Shown here piece by piece: positions 26,030 to 34,269 of a DNA stretch of 64,000 nt (position 1 is its first letter; the number at the start of each line of letters is the position of its first letter). The notes below the pieces were generated by a model. That model was not told the DNA's origin. It saw only the letters and a list, made by a program, of their open reading frames with translations, and did not search any database. The position numbers and the translations under genes were made by a program. This DNA is from Nocardiopsis metallicus. Its GTDB lineage: Bacteria; Actinomycetota; Actinomycetes; Streptosporangiales; Streptosporangiaceae. The stretch spans positions 1,612,001 through 1,676,000 of the forward strand of contig NZ_JACHDO010000001.1 in NCBI RefSeq assembly GCF_014201115.1, in the 5' to 3' direction.

Positions 26030-27471
26030 CGGGTGGCCGTTTCCTGGGCGGCGCCCGGGGTGGTCCCGGCACCGGTGGCGGTGGAGGGTGCGGCGGTGGC
26101 CGGGCGACGAAGGTACACCAGGTAGGTGATGGCCGCGCAAACCAGGTAGAAGACCCCGAAGGCAGCGAAGGCGGGCGCCGTGGAGCCGGTGGCGGCGAAG
26201 GCCTCACGGAAGGTGACGTTGATGCCCACCCCGCCCAGCGCGCCGACCGCGCCGATCAGCCCGAGCATGGAGGAGGCGGTGCGCTTGGTACGGGCCAGCG
26301 CCTGCTCACGGGGCTCACCAGCGGCGATCGCGTCCTCGGCCTTGGCCGCGTAGATGGAGGGGATCATCTTGTAGGTGGAGCCGTTGCCCAACCCGGTGAG
26401 CGTGAACATCACCGCGAACGCGCCCACGAACAGCACCAGCTGTGCGGCCTGGACCGCCAGCACCAGGACCGTGGCGCACACGGCCATCGCCAGGAACACC
26501 CACAGGGTCACGCGGGCACCGCCCAGGGCGTCGGCCATCCGGCCGCCGACCGGGCGGATCAGGGAGCCGATCACCGGGCCCAGGACGGCGATGGCGGCAG
26601 CCTGGATGGGCACCAGCCCGAACTGGGACTGCAGCAGGAGACCGAAGGCGAAGCCGGTGCCGATGAAGGAGCCGAAGGTACCGATGTAGAGCACCGACAT
26701 GATCCAGAAGTGGCGGTCCCTGGTGGCCGAGAGCTGCGCGGGGATGTCGCTGCCAACGTTGACCAGGTTGTTCATCGAACGCGTCGCCCACCAGGCGGCG
26801 AGCAGGATCAGCGGGGCGTAGAACAGCGGGACCAGGTATCCGGCCGAGGTGGTGAACAGGGCGATCACGGCCAGGCCCACCAGCTGGACGGTGGCCACGC
26901 CGATGTTGCCGCCGCCCGCGTTGAGCCCCAGCGCCCACCCCTTCTCCCGTTCGGGGAAGTAGGAGTTGATGTTGGCCATCGAGGAGGAGAAGTTGCCGCC
27001 GCCCAGGCCGGCGGTGGCGGCCAGCACCATCATCAGCCAGAACGGGGTGTCGGGGTTTTGCACCAGGAAGAACGCGGCCGCGGTGGGTACCAGCAGCAGG
27101 AAGGTGGAGATGATCGTCCAGTTGCGGCCGCCGAAGATCGGTACCGCCAGGGTGTAGGGCACCCTCAGCACGGCCCCGACCAGGGTGACCACCGACAACA
27201 GCAGGAACTTCTGCTCGGGTGTGGTGGAGAAACCGTGCTCGGGGATCATGAAGAGCACCAGCACGGACCAGATCGACCACACCGAGAAACCGATGTGCTC
27301 GGAGGCGATGGAGGCCCACAGGTTGCGGCGGGCTACCGGGCGTCCGGTGCTCTCCCAGAATTCCCGGTCCTCGGGGTCCCAACGGGAGATCCAGCTCGGT
27401 CCGGTGCGTGGCACGCGTGTTCCGGTCTCGGAGGTCACGACCAGGCCTTCCTGCTCGACGGGTGCTGACAT
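26026..27471 (-). CDS. narK: NarK/NasA-type MFS nitrate/nitrite transporter
   Basis: A 481-residue transporter with 12 predicted membrane helices and both nitrate signature motifs: GLGGGNFSSSMANINSYFP near residue 157 and GLGNGSTYKMIPSIY near 357. An Arg in RVPYTLAVPIFGGRNW and another in RPVGGRMADALGG match the substrate-binding arginines. The N-terminal 50 residues are hydrophilic, with WDPEDREFWESTGRPVARRN typical of actinobacterial members. It is first gene of the nitrate operon and is followed by nasC with an ATGA overlap. A consensus GlnR box lies 43-58 bp upstream, so induction under nitrogen limitation is expected. Confidence 0.93.
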   Translation of the reverse strand: MSAPVEQEGLVVTSETGTRVPRTGPSWISRWDPEDREFWESTGRPVARRNLWASIASEHIGFSVWSIWSVLVLFMIPEHGFSTTPEQKFLLLSVVTLVGAVLRVPYTLAVPIFGGRNWTIISTFLLLVPTAAAFFLVQNPDTPFWLMMVLAATAGLGGGNFSSSMANINSYFPEREKGWALGLNAGGGNIGVATVQLVGLAVIALFTTSAGYLVPLFYAPLILLAAWWATRSMNNLVNVGSDIPAQLSATRDRHFWIMSVLYIGTFGSFIGTGFAFGLLLQSQFGLVPIQAAAIAVLGPVIGSLIRPVGGRMADALGGARVTLWVFLAMAVCATVLVLAVQAAQLVLFVGAFAVMFTLTGLGNGSTYKMIPSIYAAKAEDAIAAGEPREQALARTKRTASSMLGLIGAVGALGGVGINVTFREAFAATGSTAPAFAAFGVFYLVCAAITYLVYLRRPATAAPSTATGAGTTPGAAQETATR

Positions 27472-27513
27472 AACCGAAGGTAGGCAGGGGTCGTTGCCTG
27501 AATGTGTCGGGCC

Positions 27514-27529
27514 GTAACACACGGGAAAC
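27514..27529. promoter_or_regulatory. GlnR box upstream of narK
   Basis: GTAAC-N6-GAAAC (spacer ACACGG) is an exact match to the published actinobacterial GlnR consensus gTnAc-N6-GaAAc. It lies 43-58 bp upstream of the narK ATG, within the expected promoter region. Confidence 0.75.
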
Positions 27530-27923
27530 ACCTGTCTCACCCGGCGGGTGCGGGCACGGTGAGATGAGCTCCGGTGCCGGAGCGGGCGTGCCCGTACGGG
27601 GGACGGGAGGCCCTGAGGCGTCACGGTTCGGGGATGGGAACGCCCTGGTGCGACACGGTTGCGGGGTGAGCCCTCACCTTCGAGGCCTTTGATCCTGTCA
27701 CGACCGCGATCCCCGACCTGGCGGCCTGCGTTGTGGCCTATGCCACCGGCCGGTCCGACCGCTGCGGTCGCGGCCCTGAACAGCAGGGGCGGCTCATGCC
27801 CGTGCAAGCGGAGGAGGACCTGGCTCATGGGCTGTCTCCGCTGGTGAGAGCCGGGGTGAATCGGCATGGATTTGAACTGTGTGGTGGGAGACAGTCCGGG
27901 CCCAGGTGTGGCAACGTGGTGTC
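27530..27923. other. Non-coding region between narK and the GNAT gene
   Basis: I see no convincing gene here. Short frames on either strand lack family features or ribosome-binding sites. The region must contain the promoter of the rightward GNAT gene; no clear -35/-10 pair is apparent. Confidence 0.45.
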
Positions 27924-28913
27924 GTGAGCTCAGTGGTGGAAGTTCTCGAACCCAGCACGGCCCCGGCCGAGGAGCTGGCCGCCTGGACCGCGCTGCACAG
28001 CCACGGTATGAACGAATTGATGGGCAGCGCGCCCCGCCCCCAGGACCTGGCCGACCAGCTGCGTACCAAACGCGCGGGCCAGAACTGGTGTTGGTCGGCC
28101 CGGAGCGCGCCGGGCGAGCCCATCCAGGGCGTGGCCGAGCTGCGCAGGCAGCCCTACAACCCGAAGGTCGGGCTGCTGCGCCTGTACGTTGCCGAACCGG
28201 CCCGCCGACGGGGCATGGGGACCCGATTGCGCGAGGCCGCGGTGGAGCGGGCCCGCGCCCTGGGAATGGAGCGTCTGCGCAGCCACACCCTGACCGGACC
28301 GGAGATGGAGGCCTTCGCCCGCTCCGACGGGCGCCCGCGCACCCTGATCCCGTTCAGGGTGCAGGAGCAGCAGCTGGACGAGGAGACCCTGGAACACTGC
28401 TGGCACCTGGCGGCACGCCCCGCGCGCGGCTACCTGGTCACCCACTGGGAGGGCACGGCACCCGAGAACCTGGTGGCCTCCTTCGGGCAGGTGGCCGTGT
28501 ACTCGATCGACGCGATCGAGGGTGCACGGCCCCTGGTTGAGCGGGCATGGGCCCCGCAGCAGGTACGCGAATGGGAACGCGAGGTCGTCCAGGACGGGTC
28601 GCAGCTGGTGGTGTGCGCTGCCCTGGACCGCACCTCGGACCAGGTGGTCGCGGCCACGGCCACCACGGTGGGTCAGTCGCTGGTCGCCAGGCAGTACGTG
28701 ACCGCGGTGTCGCCGGACCATCGGCGCCGGGGACTGGCCACCCGGGTCAAGGCCAATCAGACACTGCGGGTACACGACCTGTTCCCACACGTCAGAAGGA
28801 TGGCGGTGGCCGTGGACGAGGGGAACACGGCGATGCTGGAGCTCAACAGGGCACTGCGTTACGAGCTGGCTGGCGGGCGTTACCTGGTCGAGGAGGACCT
28901 GACCGGGCGTTGA
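27924..28913 (+). CDS. Protein with tandem GNAT acetyltransferase domains
   Basis: A 329-residue protein with two GNAT folds. The first carries the acetyl-CoA-binding motif A as LYVAEPARRRGMGTRLREAAVERARALG near residues 90-120. The second has VTAVSPDHRRRGLATRVKANQ near 265-285, followed by MAVAVDEGNTAMLELNRAL. Mycothiol synthase has a related double-GNAT layout, but this protein is closer to the uncharacterised actinobacterial double-GNAT proteins that acetylate unknown substrates. Starts at GTG 27924 or the GTG pair at 27933/27936 are all possible, since no strong ribosome-binding site is visible. It lies alone between the nitrate operon and a small membrane-protein gene. Confidence 0.82.
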   Translation: MSSVVEVLEPSTAPAEELAAWTALHSHGMNELMGSAPRPQDLADQLRTKRAGQNWCWSARSAPGEPIQGVAELRRQPYNPKVGLLRLYVAEPARRRGMGTRLREAAVERARALGMERLRSHTLTGPEMEAFARSDGRPRTLIPFRVQEQQLDEETLEHCWHLAARPARGYLVTHWEGTAPENLVASFGQVAVYSIDAIEGARPLVERAWAPQQVREWEREVVQDGSQLVVCAALDRTSDQVVAATATTVGQSLVARQYVTAVSPDHRRRGLATRVKANQTLRVHDLFPHVRRMAVAVDEGNTAMLELNRALRYELAGGRYLVEEDLTGR

Positions 28914-28924
28914 GGCGCCCGAGG

Positions 28925-28944
28925 CCTGGGGCCCGGGCCCCAGG
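28925..28944. terminator. GC-rich palindromic hairpin after the double-GNAT gene
   Basis: CCTGGGGCCCGGGCCCCAGG is a perfect 20-bp palindrome, 11 bp after the stop and shared with the converging small gene. It may act as a bidirectional terminator, though it has no separate loop. Confidence 0.55.
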
Positions 28945-28950
28945 GCGGGG

Positions 28951-29109
28951 CTACTCCTCGCCTTCGCGGGGCTCCCGGGCGCCGAAGGCCAGACCGAAGA
29001 TCAGCCCGAGCGCGATGCCCAGGGCCAGGTTGTCCAAAGCCGCCCCGAAGACGACTCCGAAGCCCAACCCGAGCGCGATCCCGGTGCCCTGGCTTGGTTT
29101 CTCGCCCAT
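28951..29109 (-). CDS. 52-residue glycine-rich small membrane protein
   Basis: The short frame reads MGEKPSQGTGIALGLGFGVV, then FGAALDNLALGIALGLIFGL and an acidic tail ending in REGEE. Two Gly-zipper-like hydrophobic stretches (GIALGLGFGVVFG and GIALGLIFGLAFG) flank DNLAL. Small proteins of this pattern are widespread in actinomycetes; their function is unknown. AGAAGG lies 6 bp before the ATG. The codon bias is normal and the frame ends just before the hairpin shared with the converging GNAT gene. Confidence 0.7.
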   Translation of the reverse strand: MGEKPSQGTGIALGLGFGVVFGAALDNLALGIALGLIFGLAFGAREPREGEE

Positions 29110-29370
29110 CCGCCTTCTCCCCTGTGTTCCTCGGCGCCTTGTGCCTGCCGTCCGTCATCGGACGTGCTGAACATTCCTCGGGTTCCCTGACCGCGGCGGC
29201 TTCCTCGCCCCGCGCATCCTGTCGGAGGTCCCGCACGATCACCGAACCACGTTCACCCATGGTGGCCAGTTTGGTGTCATGGCAGAATAGTGTTCGGCAA
29301 ACCACCCATAGAGCTGCTTCTCCAGCTACTTTCTTCCTGGTTCGCACGACATATGAACGGGGAGAAATTC

Positions 29371-29781
29371 ATGAGCATGTCCACCAAGCTGGTCGTCGTC
29401 CTGCGCTCGGACCTGGAGCTCGCGGTGGCCGCCAACGCCAGTGCGGTGCTCGGGCTCGCCCTGGGAGCACGGTTGGAGAACTCGTTGGGGGCCGACGGTA
29501 AAGACGCGCGGGGACACCTGCACGCCGGGATCAACCCGCACCCGGTGCCGACCCTGGCCGCCACCGGAGAGCAGCTGCGCCGGATCAAGGCCCTGGCTGA
29601 TGAGCGCGACCTGACGGTGGTGGGCTTCAACGAGGTCGCTCGCGGCTCACGCACCTACGTGGACTACCTGGACCGGCTCGCGCAGACCGCCCCGGAACAG
29701 CTGGAGTACGTGGGGCTGGCGGTGTTCGGCCCGAAGAAGGACGTCAACAAGCTGACCGGGAGGCTGTCCCTGGCCGGCTGA
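29371..29781 (+). CDS. DUF2000 family protein
   Basis: A 136-residue protein with the DUF2000 pattern, which has a peptidyl-tRNA hydrolase II-like fold: STKLVVVLRSDLELAVAANA, ASAVLGLALGA, HAGINPHPVPTLAATGEQLR and a C-terminal LEYVGLAVFGPKKDVNKLTG. The biological role is unknown. The ATG at 29371 is favoured by GGGGAGAAA just upstream; ATG codons at 29353 (in frame) and 29377 are alternatives. The 5' region is unusually AT-rich for this genome (CTACTTTCTTCCTGGTTCG), which may be a promoter. Confidence 0.82.
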   Translation: MSMSTKLVVVLRSDLELAVAANASAVLGLALGARLENSLGADGKDARGHLHAGINPHPVPTLAATGEQLRRIKALADERDLTVVGFNEVARGSRTYVDYLDRLAQTAPEQLEYVGLAVFGPKKDVNKLTGRLSLAG

Positions 29782-29810
29782 GCGGGCCCGGCACGGGCCG
29801 GTACGACGAA

Positions 29811-29844
29811 GCGCCCCCGCCGCCAACTCGCGTGGCGGGGGCGC
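29811..29844. terminator. Bidirectional terminator between DUF2000 and GNAT genes
   Basis: GCGCCCCCGCC pairs perfectly with GGCGGGGGCGC (11 bp, 12-nt loop) between converging stops. Confidence 0.75.
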
Positions 29845-29872
29845 CGTTCCACCCGGAAGAGCGGATCAGCGT

Positions 29873-30400
29873 TCAGATACCGAAGGCGGCCGGGTACTGG
29901 ATGGTGCCGCGCGGGGTCTCGCGCGAGGGGTCCAGGGAAAGAGCCATCATGGCCTCGTCCGGAACCTCGAACGGGGCGCGCACCCCGAACCCGGAGGCCG
30001 GGGCGAACCCGAACCTCGGGTAGTAGTCGGCGTGCCCCAGCACCAGGACGAGGTTCTCACCCATGGCGCGGGCGGACTCCAACCCGGCGCGGATGGCGGC
30101 CGAACCGGCGCCGGTGCCCTGGTATTCGGGTAGCACCGCGCACGGAGCCAGCGCCAGGGCCGGGTGGCCGTCGACGTGGCAACGGGTGAAGAGCGCGTGC
30201 CCGACGAGGGCGCCGTCAGCGGACTCGGTGACGACGGACAGGCCCTCGATCCACGCTTCGGTGTCGGCACGCAGGGCGTCGACGAGGTCGGCTTCGGCCG
30301 GGGTCCCGAAGGCGGCGCTGTTGACGGCGTGGATGGTGGCGGTGTCAGCGCTGGTCTCGGGTCGGGTGGACCAGGCGTGAGCGGAAGTGGACAACGTCAA
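29873..30400 (-). CDS. GNAT family N-acetyltransferase (YhbS-like)
   Basis: A 175-residue acetyltransferase of the YhbS group: TIHAVNSAAFGTPAEADLVD, GHALFTRCHV, motif A LAPCAVLPEYQGTGAGSAAI, LVLVLGHADYYPRFGFAPAS and a final EVPDEAMMALSLDP. The HADYYPRFGF motif is diagnostic for this subfamily. The substrate is unknown. The gene is divergent from the small amyloid-motif protein gene; a TTGACA-like element occurs in the spacer on the other side. Confidence 0.87.
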   Translation of the reverse strand: MTLSTSAHAWSTRPETSADTATIHAVNSAAFGTPAEADLVDALRADTEAWIEGLSVVTESADGALVGHALFTRCHVDGHPALALAPCAVLPEYQGTGAGSAAIRAGLESARAMGENLVLVLGHADYYPRFGFAPASGFGVRAPFEVPDEAMMALSLDPSRETPRGTIQYPAAFGI

Positions 30401-30726
30401 GGACCTTTGGATCTCAGGGGTCCCGTTGAGCGTTCTGGGCCGGGACCCGAAGGTGGGAAGGACCGAGGGCGCTGCTCACGGCAGCGCCGGTATTGACAGT
30501 CATCAACTCACCCCAGGTGGGTCCACGCGGCCGACTCCCGGCTCCGCGAGGGCCAACGCTATCAGGAACCTGGGTGTTCCCCGAGGTGGGAGCGTTCACT
30601 CCGGATTCGTGTTGCCCGGACCTCCTGTGGGAACCGTACCGCTGGCTAGGGTGTCTCATCCATGGGCTTTCCGAAGTCCGGGAAGCCCTGCGGACAAGGC
30701 GGTGCGACGGCGTGGAGGACGGTTCG
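30401..30726. other. Non-coding spacer between divergent genes
   Basis: Open frames cross this area, but they have poor codon structure and no ribosome-binding sites. ATTGACAGTCATC at about 30489-30501 carries a -35-like TTGACA in the rightward direction. The real start of the rightward gene at 30727 is set by GGAGG at 30715. Confidence 0.45.
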
Positions 30727-31212
30727 GTGGATCTGGTCGAGGAAGCTGCCAAGACCCTGACCCAGGAGGTGGCCAAGGGAAGCTGGACGGTGGTCCGGGG
30801 GTGGATCACCCAGGTCTTCCAGGGCAACGAGGTCAAGAAGCAGAAGGCTCTGGAGGAACTGGAGGAGTCCCGTCGTGAGCTGACCGCGGACGGCGCGGAC
30901 GCCCTGTCAGCCGAAGAGGTCGAGCGGAACTGGAAGACCCAGCTGCGCCGCCTTCTGCGCGAGGACCCCGGGGCCGCCGCCGAACTGCGCGCGATCCTCG
31001 ACGGGGTGGCCCCGGAGCGCGGAACCCAGAACGTCACGAACATCGCCCGTGACGTGCACGGAATCCTGATTCAGGGAGGCAACATCCACGGCGGGGTGCA
31101 CCAGCACGAGACCAAGTACGAGGGCGACCACATCGACATGCGCGGCATCAAGGCCAAGGGCGACGTGATCGGCACCCAGCACGACTACGGTGACCGCCGC
31201 CGCAAGAGCTGA
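30727..31212 (+). CDS. Small helical protein with C-terminal amyloid/RHIM-like motif
   Basis: A 161-residue protein of an uncharacterised actinobacterial type. Residues 1-95 are charged helices (VEEAAKTLTQEVAKGSWTVV, QKALEELEESRRELTADG). The C-terminal 60 residues change to an Asn/His/Gly-rich beta-type sequence with NVTNIARDVHGILIQGGNIH followed by GGVHQHE and repeated short D/G turns. The ILIQGGNIHGGV core recalls the V/I-Q-x-G core of RHIM-type and bacterial amyloid signalling motifs, found on NLR-like receptors and effectors in multicellular actinomycetes. That link is an inference. The GTG at 30727 is chosen for the GGAGG 8 bp upstream. Confidence 0.7.
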   Translation: MDLVEEAAKTLTQEVAKGSWTVVRGWITQVFQGNEVKKQKALEELEESRRELTADGADALSAEEVERNWKTQLRRLLREDPGAAAELRAILDGVAPERGTQNVTNIARDVHGILIQGGNIHGGVHQHETKYEGDHIDMRGIKAKGDVIGTQHDYGDRRRKS

Positions 31213-31248
31213 GCGGAGGTGGAGCGCTGGCCCCGGCGCGCGACCCGC

Positions 31249-31946
31249 TCAATTCAGGTGGAGGCTCAGCTGAGAACCCAGCTCCCTGAACCCCAGGGTT
31301 AGCGCAACCCTGCGGGACTCCTCTGGGCGGGCGCGCCACTGGGGTAGGAGGTTCCGGGCGAGAGCGTCGCTCACGGCGGCGGAGGAGACCTTTTTGCCAG
31401 GCCCCGACCCCGGTGCGTGGGAGCGGTGAGCACGCTCAGGTGGGCGACGTTCCCGGGTAGGACCTCGTAGCCGGCGGCAGCGATGGCCTCGCTGCCCTCG
31501 GTGAGCGTGAACAAGGGGATGCTCAGCCCGGCCAAGCCGCTCTCTTCGGCTTCCTCCGGGCCTGCCTTCCGCAACAGCGCTTCGGCGGCGGCGCTCTCAG
31601 CTGGTAGGCGGGTCGCGTCCGATGCGGGCACGGGGTGGAAGTCGGTTTCGGTCAGGTAGGCCAGTGTCGCCGGGCCCAGGGCGCCGGTGATCGGGAGCGC
31701 TGCCTTCAGCGCCCGGGGACTGGTGTGTTCGGCCGCCTCGACACCGGCCAGCGCGGCGCGCAGGAGGTTCGCCTGTCCGGTGGTGGGCGCCGTGGCCAGG
31801 GTGGTGCCGTCCAGGCGGACGATGCCGCACCAGCCCGGCGGGCACAGGCGGGAATCCGGGGCGACCGCCACGGTCAGCGCCCCCTCGGCCCGGGTGGTGG
31901 CGAAGTGTTCCCACAGGGCCAGGGCGCGGGCACGGGTATCGGGCAT
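31249..31946 (-). pseudogene. GNAT-like acetyltransferase with a one-base frameshift
   Basis: The first 184 residues read as an N-acetyltransferase-like protein (MPDTRARALALWEHFATTRA, ALTVAVAPDSRLCPPGWCGI) leading into motif A HLSVLTAPTHRGRGLAK. There the frame breaks into RSPPPP and stops. Adding one base to the A5 run (plus-strand T's at 31391-31395) restores KKVSSAAVSDALARNLLPQW, ARPEESRRVALTLGFRELGS and QLSLHLN, the expected motif-B end of this family. The stop is then at 31249. It is a young pseudogene or a sequencing error in a homopolymer. Confidence 0.8.
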
Positions 31947-31990
31947 GGGCCGACCATCCCAGCCGCCCATGGGCGGGGCAACCGCTTTTG

Positions 31991-33346
31991 TCAGCGCACC
32001 GGACGGCCGGACCTGCGGATCGGAGGGCCCAGCAGCCGGGTGAGACGGTCCTCGACTCGGGCCAGCAGCTCTGTGCCGAACACGCACAGGGTTCCCTGAC
32101 CGTGCGGTCCCTCCTCCCAGGGGTGGCCGAAGGTACCCAGGCGCAGGTCCTTGGTGAGGTTGATGTAGTAGTCGCCGTTGGGAAAGGCGAACGCCGGGTT
32201 GCGCGGTTGCTCGGGGCCGCCGACCCGGCGCGGGTCGTAGCGGTGGCCGATGTGCTGCCAGTCCAGGGTGTACAGGGACTCCCCCTCCGGGACGCTCGCG
32301 GCCAGGCCTTGTCGTACCGTCCGGTCCAGTTCGGTCCGGTGCTCGGGGTCCTCGTCGGCGCGGTGGAGCGACCAGGTCACCGAGGCGGCGGGTTCGACGA
32401 TGCCGGGGAAGAGCGTGGTGCTGGGGGCGAAGAAGAAGCGCGACGTGAACCGGTCCCAGATGTCGTCGTGCTCGGGGCCGTCGAAGAGCTCGGTGACGGG
32501 GCGGCTTGTGGCGGGGGCGCCGGACGGCTCCCATGTGTGGGTGCGCACGGTGGTGATCTCGTGGAAGCCCGAGTCCAGGAGCATCTCGTATAGGTCGGGT
32601 TGGGCCTGGGGGTCGACCTCGGCGGCCATGAGGCGGGCCTGGGCCTGGTCCCACACCCACCATCCGGACTTGGGGCGGACCGTTCCCGCTCGGTGGGCCC
32701 ACTCCCAGAGGAACGTTGGGCGGGGTGCGGTCATCCCCTCCAGGACGACGAACGGGGTTCCGGTCCGCAGGACGGCCCAGCTGGCCGCGCGCACCTGTGC
32801 CCGGTGCACGAGGGCCAGGGTGCGGTGTTCGAAGGTGGTTCCGTCGGACTCGTGCTCGACCAGAGAGCGCCGGTGCGGCCCGGAGGCCGTGGCCAGCTGG
32901 CGGACAGCGCTGCTGGTGACCCGGTCGTTCTCCCGCAAGCGCTCTTCGGCGGCGAGATGAGCAGAGGGGATGTCGGCGAGTTCGGCCACCAGGACGGAGC
33001 GCTCCGGCCCGGGGACGAACCCGGCCGCGTGCAGGGCGGGGGCCAGCGCGGGCGGGTCGTGGGCGTGCACCGGCCAGCGGGCGGGTTCGGTGTGCGCCTC
33101 GAACCGTTCCTGTTGGCGTGCTACCAGGGCGGACAGGTCCGTCTCCGGGGGCAGGGGGCCGTGGTCGACACTGCCGTGGGTGCCGAAGTGGGAGCGGACC
33201 AGGCGGGCACTGGTCAGGTACGGATCCTGGAGGTGAACCGCTCCGGCCTTGGGCGGGACCGGCAGATGACCGCGCAGGTAGGTGTCGTAGGCATGGCGGA
33301 GGACGTGCATGGTGGCAGCCAGGAGAGGGTCGAGAGGGCAGGGCAC
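31991..33346 (-). CDS. DUF2716 domain protein with GNAT-like N-terminal part
   Basis: A 451-residue protein. Residues 1-270 look like a degenerate GNAT module (SARLVRSHFGTHGSVDHG, AAGFVPGPERSVLVAELADI, VVLEGMTAPRPTFLWEWAHR, LDSGFHEITTVRTHTWEP). Residues 290-450 match DUF2716: WDRFTSRFFFAPSTTLFPGI, VTWSLHRADEDPEHRTELDR, LYTLDWQHIGHRYDPRRVGG, WPNGDYY-like FPNGDYYINLTKDLRLGTFG HPWE and LCVFGTELLARVEDRLTRLL. The family is unstudied and often sits among antitoxin/immunity-like proteins. The start may be the ATG at 33346 or the one at 33310. Confidence 0.75.
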   Translation of the reverse strand: MPCPLDPLLAATMHVLRHAYDTYLRGHLPVPPKAGAVHLQDPYLTSARLVRSHFGTHGSVDHGPLPPETDLSALVARQQERFEAHTEPARWPVHAHDPPALAPALHAAGFVPGPERSVLVAELADIPSAHLAAEERLRENDRVTSSAVRQLATASGPHRRSLVEHESDGTTFEHRTLALVHRAQVRAASWAVLRTGTPFVVLEGMTAPRPTFLWEWAHRAGTVRPKSGWWVWDQAQARLMAAEVDPQAQPDLYEMLLDSGFHEITTVRTHTWEPSGAPATSRPVTELFDGPEHDDIWDRFTSRFFFAPSTTLFPGIVEPAASVTWSLHRADEDPEHRTELDRTVRQGLAASVPEGESLYTLDWQHIGHRYDPRRVGGPEQPRNPAFAFPNGDYYINLTKDLRLGTFGHPWEEGPHGQGTLCVFGTELLARVEDRLTRLLGPPIRRSGRPVR

Positions 33347-33639
33347 GGCTGGGCACCTCGGATCTGTTGAGGACAGGGCCGAGGGGCGGAAAAAGGGGGT
33401 GTTGTACAGCGGCCGCCGGGAGGGAGTGGCGGCGCCTCATTGTGTCAGGGCGGGTGCCCCTCGGGTGCAACCCGGTGGGGTGGATCGGGGCCGGAAGCCG
33501 GTGCGGCGGTGTCCGATTGTCAGGGGTGGTCCGTAACCTCGGCCGCGTGGTCTCAGGGGGCGCAGGCAGCCCGTATCCACACCGGCGGAGGAAGCCCCGA
33601 GGAATCCCCAGGACCAGCTGGACACGCAACTTCTGCCCC

Positions 33640-33962
33640 GGGCGGACGGTCGCCTCCGGGGAAGGGCTGTGCCCCTGGGAGCCGGGTGAGCTCGTGCTCG
33701 AAGGGATGGGTCCCCTTGCGCAGCACGCCCCCCCCCCGGGGGCGCTCACTGGCTGGTGGCGTCAGTACAGCGTGGCCGACGAGGACGACAGCCGCCCCCG
33801 GAGCAGTGTGCTGCCCGCCAGCAGGTCCGGGGGCTTCGCGGGTGGCGGCAGAGCACTTCGCGTCCTGCCCGGACAACGCCTGGCAGCGCGACGCTGACCA
33901 CCCGTTGGAGGTCGACGCCGAGCAGCCGGCCGGCGGGTGATGGGATCTTCTGGTGGGACTGA
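33640..33962 (+). pseudogene. Decayed DUF4253 gene
   Basis: Three pieces of a DUF4253-type protein occur in order but in three frames: GALTGWWRQYSVADEDD (about 33747-33792; the family has a WW...H/Y...DEDD block), then VAAEHFASCPDNAWQ (about 33846-33890; the family has AAEHFAFCPDNxWQ), and finally GDGIFWWD with a stop at 33962 (the family ends in xFWWD). The large middle part is deleted. The upstream limit is a guess because similarity before the first block is weak. Confidence 0.5.
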
Positions 33963-34034
33963 CCACGGACTCCCGGCTGCTCTGCCGCCCCTTCCACTGT
34001 TGAGGACCGCGCGTGCTACCGGAGCCCTTGTCCC

Positions 34035-34142
34035 TCAGGGTGTGCGTTCGGCCGGGACGAGGAGCCCGATGCGGTCGTAGTGGTGCAGGGTGCGCACGGT
34101 CTGTCCGGTGAGCCGCGCGCTCTCGCCGACGGTGTGGCCCAC
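34035..34142 (-). pseudogene. MerR-family regulator stub
   Basis: From a GTG at 34142 (AAGGA 7 bp upstream) the frame reads VGHTVGESARLTGQTVRTLH, then HYDRIGLLVPAERTP, and stops after 35 codons. This is the classic MerR N-terminal HTH and first wing, where intact proteins continue with GGYRxY and a dimerisation helix. Everything after the first wing is lost. Upstream there is an intact MerR-type promoter, which shows that the gene was once functional and autoregulated. Confidence 0.72.
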
Positions 34143-34269
34143 GGTTGGTCCTTCGTTCTTGTCGGTGGCCCGTTTGTCGGACGGTTCGGTCGCGGAGGCG
34201 GATTCGGATGCGGGTCTGGTGCCGGGTTGCGGGCCCGTCGTGGGGGACGGTCTCGGTGTCGCGCTGACG

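Noticed and set aside
23819..26125. Long rightward frame opposite the nitrate reductase gene
   Set aside because: It is an antisense shadow with low-complexity Gly/Val/Gln composition.
27530..27900. Short rightward frames between narK and the GNAT gene
   Set aside because: They lack ribosome-binding sites, family motifs and steady codon bias.
31371..33749. One continuous leftward frame of 792 codons
   Set aside because: Only its last 185 codons (the GNAT-like gene) are real. The rest is the wrong frame of the DUF2716 gene, composed of Arg/Pro/Gly.
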